This document shows, piece after piece, positions 15,022 to 20,544 of a DNA stretch of 20,544 bases. The stretch is taken from positions 1 to 20,544 of the forward strand of contig JBFXEO010000027.1 of assembly GCA_050180015.1 (NCBI GenBank), given 5' to 3'. The translations under genes were made by a program, and so were the position numbers. The DNA comes from JBFXEO01 sp050180015 (lineage in GTDB: Bacteria; Bacteroidota; Bacteroidia; Bacteroidales; Tenuifilaceae). Below the pieces are notes generated by a model, which was not told the DNA's origin, did no database searches, and saw only the letters and a list, made by a program, of their open reading frames with translations. Within the stretch, counting starts at the first letter, position 1; each line of letters starts with the position of its first letter.

Positions 15022-15132
15022 ATGAACTACAACCTAAGTAATAACAATAATAATCGTCCTCCACCCCACCGGGATTGGATTACACTGTGTATGCCCTTCC
15101 CGGAGACCCGCGAAGGGCTTTTTTATTTCTGA
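15022..15132 (+). CDS. Asn-rich leader peptide 2 of asnA
   Basis: This 36-codon ORF runs from ATG 15022 to TGA 15130-15132. Seven of its first eleven residues are Asn (MNYNLSNNNNN), followed by RPPPHRDW. It lies between terminator 1 and asnA with no promoter of its own, so it is a second leader on the same RNA. Unlike a classical leader it has no stop before the terminator: the frame passes through terminator 2 and ends 6 nt after its T run. The three Pro codons (15058-15066) could slow ribosomes just past the Asn run. The function is inferred from composition and position. Confidence 0.68.
   Translation: MNYNLSNNNNNRPPPHRDWITLCMPFPETREGLFYF
15069..15103 (+). promoter_or_regulatory. Antiterminator of asnA attenuator 2
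   Basis: CCGGGA (15069-15074) is exactly complementary to TCCCGG (15098-15103), which spans the upper 5' arm of terminator 2. It begins 14 nt after the last codon of the Asn run, the same distance as in attenuator 1. Confidence 0.55.
15093..15124 (+). terminator. Attenuator terminator 2 of asnA
   Basis: GCCCTTC (15093-15099) pairs with GAAGGGC (15112-15118). After a 1x1 mismatch the stem continues with CGG/CCG (15101-15103 with 15108-15110). Six T (15119-15124) follow. It lies 57 nt before the asnA start codon. Confidence 0.8.
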
Positions 15133-15181
15133 ACACGACAGAAAATAAGTAAAACGAATTTTAACCTAAATAACTACAGCT

Positions 15182-16216
15182 ATGGAAACAACAGCAACAA
15201 AACAGTACCGTGCATTAATTGATGTACAACAAACGGAACAAGCCATCGCAGTGATCAAGGAAACCTTTCCGAAGAAACTTTCGCAGCAATTGAACCTGAA
15301 AAGGGCAACCGCACCAGTAATTGTTCCCGGAGGACTTGGAATAAACGATGATCTTAACGGAGTGGAGCAGCCCGTACATTTTATGGCCAAGGCATTAGGG
15401 CATCAACGGATAGAAATTGTGCAATCGCTGGCAAAATGGAAAAGACTTACACTCTGGAAACAAGGAGTTGATGAGGGAAAAGGGATTTACACCGATATGA
15501 ATGCGCTCCGTCCCGATGAGATTCCCGACTCCACTCATTCCATTTACGTTGACCAGTGGGATTGGGAAAAGCACATTGCACCGAAAGATCGCACGGTTGA
15601 GTACTTCAGGCAAACAGTGAAATCTATTTACAGGGCAATCCGCCAAACCGAAGCGGTAATCTGTGAATCGTTTATGCAGATAAACCCAATTCTTCCCGAG
15701 AGAGTTCATTTTACTCACACACAGGAACTCGAAAGGATGTACCCTTACCTATCGGTGAAGCAGCGTGAACGGGAAATCTGTAAGAATTATGGAGCCGTAT
15801 GTATCGAAGGAATTGGCTATCCGCTGACCGGTGGGAAACCATCGGATGGGCGTGCACCCGACTACGACGACTGGTCAACCCTCCGTCCCGATGGCTACCG
15901 GGGGTTAAACGGTGATATTCTGGTTTGGCATCCGGCAATTGACGATGCGTTGGAGCTATCGTCCATGGGAATTAGGGTTGATAAAGATGCCCTGGAATTC
16001 CAGCTTCAGCTACACAGCATGGAACACCGAAAAGAATTGTGGTTCCACCAGAAATTGATAAGCGGTACTTTACCCCAGTCCATTGGCGGTGGGATTGGGC
16101 AATCACGCCTATGCATGTTTTTACTCCGAAAAGCCCATATCGGCGAGGTTCAAGCCTCGGTTTGGCCGTTGGATATCGTAAAAGATTGCCAGGCCCGGAA
16201 CATTCCGTTGCTATAG
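15182..16216 (+). CDS. asnA: Aspartate-ammonia ligase (asparagine synthetase A)
   Basis: This 344-aa enzyme makes asparagine from aspartate, ammonium and ATP, with a class II aminoacyl-tRNA-synthetase-like fold. It is slightly longer than the ~330 aa of E. coli AsnA. Family features include PVIVPGGLGINDDLNGVE near 45-62, HSIYVDQWDWEKHI and the C-terminal class II motif GGGIGQSRLCM from 302. The ATG at 15182 is preceded by an A/C-rich stretch. It uses ammonium directly, fitting the anaerobic, ammonium-rich lifestyle suggested by gdhA. Its expression is probably controlled by the two tandem Asn-rich attenuators upstream rather than by a nearby regulator gene; none is present. Confidence 0.96.
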   Translation: METTATKQYRALIDVQQTEQAIAVIKETFPKKLSQQLNLKRATAPVIVPGGLGINDDLNGVEQPVHFMAKALGHQRIEIVQSLAKWKRLTLWKQGVDEGKGIYTDMNALRPDEIPDSTHSIYVDQWDWEKHIAPKDRTVEYFRQTVKSIYRAIRQTEAVICESFMQINPILPERVHFTHTQELERMYPYLSVKQREREICKNYGAVCIEGIGYPLTGGKPSDGRAPDYDDWSTLRPDGYRGLNGDILVWHPAIDDALELSSMGIRVDKDALEFQLQLHSMEHRKELWFHQKLISGTLPQSIGGGIGQSRLCMFLLRKAHIGEVQASVWPLDIVKDCQARNIPLL

Positions 16217-16243
16217 CTTTCTTGAGTTTTTGCCGATGATCAG

Positions 16244-16263
16244 CCCGGGTGATTCCGGGTTTT
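16244..16263 (+). terminator. Probable terminator of asnA
   Basis: CCCGG (16244-16248) pairs with CCGGG (16255-16259) around a 6-nt loop, followed by TTTT. The stem is short but GC-only; it lies 27 nt after the asnA stop. Confidence 0.5.
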
Positions 16264-16342
16264 ACCGTTTTCCCCCGTCCCCGTTGAATTTATACAGAGT
16301 AAAAATTGTCATCATGCGGTTAAGGTTGAGCGGACACCATTC

Positions 16343-16373
16343 TTTACAAACTAATACCAAAGATGTATCTTTA
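16343..16373 (+). promoter_or_regulatory. Probable promoter of truA
   Basis: TTTA (16343-16346), 19 nt, then TATCTTTA (16366-16373) differs from the Bacteroidota consensus by one base in each element. Transcription would start near 16380, just before the ATG at 16388. Confidence 0.4.
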
Positions 16374-16387
16374 CCAAAAAATAGATT

Positions 16388-17173
16388 ATGCCTCGATTTA
16401 AGCTTACAATAGAGTACGACGGCTCCCATTACCGTGGCTGGCAGTTTCAGCGGGAAGTGGCAACCGTTATGGGAAAGTTGATGGATGCCTGTAAGGAAGT
16501 TTTCGGTAAACGCGATTATGAGCTATACGGTTCCGGCCGAACCGACTACGGCGTTCATGCACTGGCGCAGGTTGCTCACCTCGACATTGAAACAACAATG
16601 AGACCCAATGTGGCCATGCAAAAACTAAACGAAGTTTTGCCTGCATCCATCAATATACTGAAAGCTGAAAATGCTAGCTCAAAATTTCATGCGCGTTACG
16701 ATGCGGTTGCCCGTAGCTATGTTTACCATATATCAACCCGGCGAACTGCCTTCGGAAAAGATTTTGTTTGGTGGATTAAGGACGATTTGGATGTAAAAGC
16801 CATGGCCGATGCCGCCGTGCATTTTGTGGGAATGAAAGACTTTAAATCGTTTGGAACCCCTGAAAAAGAAGGAGAATCAACATTGGTCAAACTTGAGTTA
16901 ATTAAAATTTACGAGGTTGACGGCTCTATTCTAATTCACATTGTTGGATCGCATTTTCTTTGGAAAATGGTACGTAGAATAGTAGGAACTTTAGTCGAAG
17001 TTGGCAAAGGCAACCAAACCGAGAAGGATGTTGATAGCTATTTCAAACAATATTCCGATATTCCCGCCAAGTTTACGGCACCGCCATCGGGACTTTACCT
17101 TGAAAGAGTTTACTACCCCGGCGATAAAATCCAAGAAGAGCCAATTTGGCTAATTAATGTTGCAAAAGGTTAA
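16388..17173 (+). CDS. truA: tRNA pseudouridine(38-40) synthase
   Basis: This 261-aa protein isomerises uridines 38-40 in the tRNA anticodon arm to pseudouridine. The N-terminal IEYDGSHYRGWQFQ motif is diagnostic and catalytic Asp53 lies in SGRTDYGVHA. The residue after the catalytic Asp is Tyr, where GRTDAGVHA is the usual motif. HFLWKMVRRIVGTLVEVGKG in the C-terminal half and the final PPSGLYLERVYY are typical. Length is normal. It converges on the symporter gene, with 17 nt between the stops. Confidence 0.95.
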   Translation: MPRFKLTIEYDGSHYRGWQFQREVATVMGKLMDACKEVFGKRDYELYGSGRTDYGVHALAQVAHLDIETTMRPNVAMQKLNEVLPASINILKAENASSKFHARYDAVARSYVYHISTRRTAFGKDFVWWIKDDLDVKAMADAAVHFVGMKDFKSFGTPEKEGESTLVKLELIKIYEVDGSILIHIVGSHFLWKMVRRIVGTLVEVGKGNQTEKDVDSYFKQYSDIPAKFTAPPSGLYLERVYYPGDKIQEEPIWLINVAKG

Positions 17174-17190
17174 AGAGATGTATTCCGGCT

Positions 17191-18636
17191 TTAAACTTTC
17201 TTCGAAAAAAGGTAAGTTGATATAATGGCCACCAATCCGGCAAAAAAGAAATTGACGAGTTTTGCCGTAATAATCTCATCCATCCCGGTGCTAATCCAAA
17301 TTATGGTAAAAGCCATTCCCGCTATAATGGTTGTAAGTGCCGCTTTGCCATGGAATTTCTTCCAGAAAAGGGTTAAAAGAATGACCACCGAGAAAGTACA
17401 GCCTATACCTGCCCAAACATAGCTGACCAACGTGAAAATTACCTTTTGGGGCGATATGTATGCTATTGCCAAGGCAACTATTGCGAGCAGGGCAGTTATT
17501 ACCCTTGATTGAAGCAAAGCCTGCTTTTCGGTGATCGACTTTCTGAATGGTTTTACAATATTCTCGCTCAACTCCGTGGACGAAAGAATTAAAAGTGAAT
17601 CGGCGGTGGAAACCATTGCCGCAATTGCCCCCGTTATCAACAAAGACGCAAAGGCCGGCGGAAATATTTTCAGCAATGTTGCCGGCATAACATATTCCCT
17701 GTCGGCAAGCGTGTTAGGGCCAAATATTGCCAAGCCAATTATTCCAAGCAGCATTGCACCAACGTAGGCAACAAGAGTCCATGCAATTCCAACATTTCGG
17801 GCTTTACGAGCCTGATGCACATCGCGAATTGCCATGAATCGCATGGATAGCTGGGGCATTCCTCCCAGATACCCAAAAAACCAGCTAAACCCTCCAACCA
17901 GGAACATTCCGGCGGATAATCCTTTTAATCCGTTAAAAAGTGATGCATGCGTAGCACTGGCATTCTTAAGGGCTAATCCAACCGACTGCGCATAAACATC
18001 GGGGTGATTGGCCAGATATATAAAACCAGCAATAGGCCCAACAACCAATGTGGTAATCATAATTAACGCCTGTACAACATCGGTATAAACCACGCTCTGA
18101 AACCCACCGTAAATTGTGTAGGGAATAATAACCAACGCCGTAATTAGCATCCCCCACCGTGGGTCGATATTGAACATGGTATGCAAAGTTTTTCCGCCTC
18201 CCAGGAACTGAGCACCTACGTAAAGAAAGAAAAAGAATACTATGGTGCTACTGCTTACCAGGCGAATCCACTTGGCAACCTCGCCATGCCTTTGGGCTAG
18301 ATAGTCGGAGAAGGTTTTAACCTGAAATTTCTCTGCCTCGTCGCGTAACCGCCATGCCAAAAGCCACCATGCTGTAACTATGCCAAGAACACAACCTATG
18401 GCTGTCCAAATTTCTGACAATCCCATTGCATAGGCAACACCCGGTAACCCAAGTAAAGCCCATGATGATTCACCGGTTGCACGTTCCGAGAGAGCCGCAA
18501 CCCATCCCGGCAAATTCCTCCCCGCAATGGCAAAATCGGTATTGGTTTTAACCTTTCGCCCCTGATAAATTCCCCATGATATAAGAAGTATCATGTAACC
18601 TATCATTACGGTTGCCAGCTGAATTTGTGTTCCCAT
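17191..18636 (-). CDS. Sodium:solute symporter, PutP-like
   Basis: This is a membrane protein of about 13 hydrophobic helices in the SSS family. From the ATG at 18636 it has 481 aa; a TTG two codons upstream (18642) is less likely. It starts with a helix (LATVMIGYMILLISWGIY), then TDFAIAGRNLPGWVAALSE. ATGESSWALLGLPGVAYAMG closely follows the layout of the Na+-binding region in the sodium/proline symporter PutP, as does TADSLLILSSTELSENI in the middle of the C-terminal half. Proline uptake is the most likely role, but substrate cannot be fixed from sequence. It is monocistronic and divergent from amrS. Confidence 0.9.
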   Translation of the reverse strand: MGTQIQLATVMIGYMILLISWGIYQGRKVKTNTDFAIAGRNLPGWVAALSERATGESSWALLGLPGVAYAMGLSEIWTAIGCVLGIVTAWWLLAWRLRDEAEKFQVKTFSDYLAQRHGEVAKWIRLVSSSTIVFFFFLYVGAQFLGGGKTLHTMFNIDPRWGMLITALVIIPYTIYGGFQSVVYTDVVQALIMITTLVVGPIAGFIYLANHPDVYAQSVGLALKNASATHASLFNGLKGLSAGMFLVGGFSWFFGYLGGMPQLSMRFMAIRDVHQARKARNVGIAWTLVAYVGAMLLGIIGLAIFGPNTLADREYVMPATLLKIFPPAFASLLITGAIAAMVSTADSLLILSSTELSENIVKPFRKSITEKQALLQSRVITALLAIVALAIAYISPQKVIFTLVSYVWAGIGCTFSVVILLTLFWKKFHGKAALTTIIAGMAFTIIWISTGMDEIITAKLVNFFFAGLVAIISTYLFSKKV

Positions 18637-18826
18637 GGCCAAACTATTTTAACTACAAACAAAGAATATCATCACGACTAAATTAAAAAAAAGTGGCAAC
18701 TAATTCAATCTAAACTATCAACATATAAGAGCATCGCATTACCTTTTTCCGACATATCCATCTAATCCTGCTTTTATTTTGCCATTACTGCATATTAGCA
18801 TAACTTGCACCAGGCAATATCGAAGC

Positions 18827-19834
18827 ATGGAGGCAAAATACTACGTAAAACAAGATGATGGAGCCGTAACATGTAATTTGTGCCCACACAGCTGTCGCAT
18901 CAAAATTAACAAGCTGGGAATTTGTAGTACCCGAAAAAATCAAAATGGAGCTTTGGAGGTTATTAATTCTGGAATTATTGCATCATCGGGGTTAGATCCC
19001 ATTGAAAAAAAACCTTTATACCACTTTCATCCTGGTAGTAAAATATACTCCATTGGTGGATATGGATGTAACCTTAAGTGTGTATTCTGCCAGAATTTCG
19101 AAATATCGCAATGTGTCCCCGAGCAGGGCATTAATTTACGTACCTATGAACCAGCCGAAATAGCTGCACGCGCATCCATTTTACCTGAAAATATTGGGAT
19201 TGCCTACACCTACAACGAACCAACCGTTTTTTTTGAGTTTATGCTTGGAACCGCTGAGGTAGCCAAGAAAAATAAGCTACTCAATGTAATGGTATCCAAC
19301 GGGTACATCAACCCTAAACCATTGCATGATCTTTTAAATGTTATCGATGCTTTTAGTATCGATCTAAAAGCATTCTCGGAAAGTTTTTACCGTGGACTTA
19401 CCGGCGGAAAGTTGCAACCAGTATTGGAAACTTTATACAGCATACGGAAGGCCAGCAAACATTTAGAGATAGCATTTCTGGTTATTCCGGGTAAAAATGA
19501 TGATGCCGACGAGGCAAAATCGATGTTCCTGTGGATTGCAGAGAACTTGGGTGACAATACCGTGTTACATATCAACAAATATTATCCTGCTTACAGGTTA
19601 CAAACGCCACCAACGTCCACCGAAAAGCTAATTGACCTGTACAATACGGCCAAGGAGCAGCTAAAGTATGTTTACATAGGGAACCTCCACGCCGAAGGGA
19701 CTGGAAGTAACACAACATGCCCCGCTTGTAAATCCACTGTAATTAAACGATCCGGATATCATACCAAAATTACAGCACTCGACTCGCAAGGCTATTGTCA
19801 AATTTGCGGATTTGGTACTATTGTAAAGGTGTAA
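18827..19834 (+). CDS. amrS: AmmeMemoRadiSam-system radical SAM enzyme
   Basis: This 335-aa protein carries the radical SAM [4Fe-4S] motif CNLKCVFCQN (Cys81, Cys85, Cys88). The N-terminal Cys-rich region CNLCPHSCRIKINKLGIC (Cys16, 19, 23, 33) and the closing zinc ribbon (Cys298/301 and Cys324/327) are the layout of AmrS. The start at ATG 18827 is preferred to TTG 18779, because the protein family begins near MEAKYYVK and the extra 16 residues show no homology. AmrS normally works with AMMECR1-domain and Memo proteins; neither is in this window. The reaction is not well defined in most organisms. It converges on the nitroreductase gene with a 4-nt gap. Confidence 0.9.
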   Translation: MEAKYYVKQDDGAVTCNLCPHSCRIKINKLGICSTRKNQNGALEVINSGIIASSGLDPIEKKPLYHFHPGSKIYSIGGYGCNLKCVFCQNFEISQCVPEQGINLRTYEPAEIAARASILPENIGIAYTYNEPTVFFEFMLGTAEVAKKNKLLNVMVSNGYINPKPLHDLLNVIDAFSIDLKAFSESFYRGLTGGKLQPVLETLYSIRKASKHLEIAFLVIPGKNDDADEAKSMFLWIAENLGDNTVLHINKYYPAYRLQTPPTSTEKLIDLYNTAKEQLKYVYIGNLHAEGTGSNTTCPACKSTVIKRSGYHTKITALDSQGYCQICGFGTIVKV

Positions 19835-19838
19835 TAAC

Positions 19839-20414
19839 CTACTTAATCAGCAATTCATCGATATCGCGCTTGGGAACATGGTGTGTTCCTCCGGAGTCGC
19901 GCCAGTAAACCACGCTTCCATTCCCGGGTAATGGTTCAACTACAACCAGCTCCTTGGGATAGCCAATTGCCAGTACAAGCACCACCTTAAGATTCGCGGG
20001 AATATTTAACGCTTTTGCCAACTCCTCCCTTTTAACAGAGCCAATCATGCACCCGCCAAGTCCTTTCTCGGCTGCACCAAGCATAATGGTTTGTGCCATA
20101 ATTCCCTGATCCCATTGCGTGGTTGACGATATATTCTGATCTTCCAGAACCACAATATACGCCGCTGGGCGTTCACCATCAACAGGGCCATCCCAATCCT
20201 TTAAATATCCAGCCCAGGCAAGGTTGGGGAATATTTTTCCGTTTAGCGATTTTTCGCTAGAGATGAAAAATTTTAAGGGTTGAAGATTCCTTCCCGATGG
20301 ACATAATCGGGCCAGCGCAACCAGCTCAACCAACGTTTTTCCATCGATCTCCCGATCCTGATAGAATCTTCTGTAACTTCGGTTTTTTGCAACAATCTCT
20401 TTAAGCATAATCAT
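19839..20414 (-). CDS. Nitroreductase-family flavoprotein
   Basis: From the ATG at 20414 this protein has 191 aa; ATG at 20408 is also possible and a TTG at 20432 is less likely. The N-terminal NRSYRRFYQ binds FMN phosphate in this family. ARLCPSGRNLQPLKFF contacts the flavin, and GIMAQTIMLGAAEKGLGGCMIG is the conserved central helix and strand. It ends with LVLAIGYPKE and a short tail. The family reduces nitro compounds, quinones or flavins using NAD(P)H; the substrate is unknown. It shares no operon with the neighbours in view. Confidence 0.9.
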   Translation of the reverse strand: MIMLKEIVAKNRSYRRFYQDREIDGKTLVELVALARLCPSGRNLQPLKFFISSEKSLNGKIFPNLAWAGYLKDWDGPVDGERPAAYIVVLEDQNISSTTQWDQGIMAQTIMLGAAEKGLGGCMIGSVKREELAKALNIPANLKVVLVLAIGYPKELVVVEPLPGNGSVVYWRDSGGTHHVPKRDIDELLIK

Positions 20415-20437
20415 CTTTTTAACTTTAGACAAAGGGA

Positions 20438-20468
20438 AAACCCGATGCGTTTAATGGACACCGGGTTT
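20438..20468 (-). promoter_or_regulatory. Hairpin upstream of the nitroreductase gene
   Basis: AAACCCG (20438-20444) and CGGGTTT (20462-20468) form a 7-bp stem with a 17-nt loop. On the minus strand the 3' arm runs into TTTTCCC, so it may be a weak terminator or a leader structure just before the start at 20414. Confidence 0.25.
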
Positions 20469-20524
20469 CACAATGGATATAATTTGCATTTTAGGATAGG
20501 CTTCGATGTAATAGCCAATCAACT

Positions 20525-20544
20525 ATGAGTAAATCTTTCCTCAA
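20525..20544 (+). CDS. Possible gene start at the right edge (partial)
   Basis: ATG at 20525 opens a plus-strand frame (MSKSFL...) cut by the window end. A -7-like TAATTTGC lies about 40 nt upstream. Only six codons are visible, so this is a guess from position and the divergent layout. Confidence 0.2.

Noticed and set aside
14832..15023. 63-aa minus-strand hydrophobic ORF
   Set aside because: It is the complement of the Asn-rich leaders and terminator 1; hydrophobic Ile/Val/Leu runs arise from AAT/AAC repeats read backwards.
14840..15055. AAT/AAC microsatellite-type repeat
   Set aside because: The repeats are short, mixed AAT and AAC, interrupted, and in frame with two short ORFs, which fits coding selection rather than repeat slippage.
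14767..15181. T-box riboswitch in front of asnA
   Set aside because: No T-box sequence (AGGGUGGNACCGCG-like) or specifier stem is visible; the Asn-rich ORFs explain the region better.
18779..18826. TTG start extending amrS by 16 residues
   Set aside because: The extension is not family-like, and it overlaps a TATTTTGC promoter-like box; ATG 18827 fits the family.
20415..20432. TTG start extending the nitroreductase by 6 residues
   Set aside because: ATG codons at 20414 and 20408 fit the family start better.

Overview
This window looks like a chromosomal segment from an anaerobic or facultatively anaerobic member of the Bacteroidota (Bacteroidia; genus not resolved). The evidence is the gene set (ferredoxin-dependent 2-oxoglutarate oxidoreductase KorAB, futalosine-route menaquinone genes mqnB/mqnD, a PF13568-type outer-membrane barrel), A-rich regions before start codons instead of strong Shine-Dalgarno sites, and repeated promoter matches to the Bacteroidota pattern TTTG, about 19 nt, TAnnTTTG. 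I see no mobile elements, CRISPR arrays, tRNAs or rRNAs. It reads as stable core genome.

Layout: 1-2567 is korAB (korA cut by the left edge), closed by a G/C-run terminator. 2680-5667 is a 995-aa protein with two receiver-like domains fused to a PEP-synthase-type nucleotide-binding domain. 5843-7180 is gdhA with its own promoter, followed by an OsmC-type protein (7252-7665). On the minus strand are fabD (7726-8610) and an unrecognised 197-aa protein (8818-9411). 9752-10468 is a small outer-membrane barrel protein. folE and queD (10738-11829, minus) form a pterin/deazaguanine pair, divergent from mqnB-mqnD (12038-13559). Then come a doubtful small ORF, a second OsmC-type protein, a DUF1858 redox-disulfide protein, asnA (15182-16216), truA, a PutP-like sodium symporter (minus), the radical-SAM enzyme AmrS and a nitroreductase (minus). 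A further gene may begin at the right edge.

The most interesting element is the 415-bp gap before asnA (14767-15181). A Bacteroidota-type promoter right after the DUF1858 gene is followed by two successive short ORFs, both very rich in asparagine codons (8 of 25 codons; 7 of the first 11 codons). Each is associated with an intrinsic terminator hairpin, and each has a segment that can pair with the hairpin instead. That segment starts exactly 14 nt after the last codon of the Asn run in both copies. This is the layout of classical ribosome-mediated attenuation, duplicated in tandem and tuned to charged tRNA-Asn, in front of asparagine synthetase A. The second leader is unusual: its frame runs through the terminator, and three proline codons follow the Asn run.

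Metabolically the window joins ammonium assimilation (GdhA, AsnA), low-potential carbon metabolism (KorAB), quinone and pterin/deazaguanine biosynthesis, fatty-acid initiation (FabD) and thiol or peroxide handling (two OsmC proteins, DUF1858).
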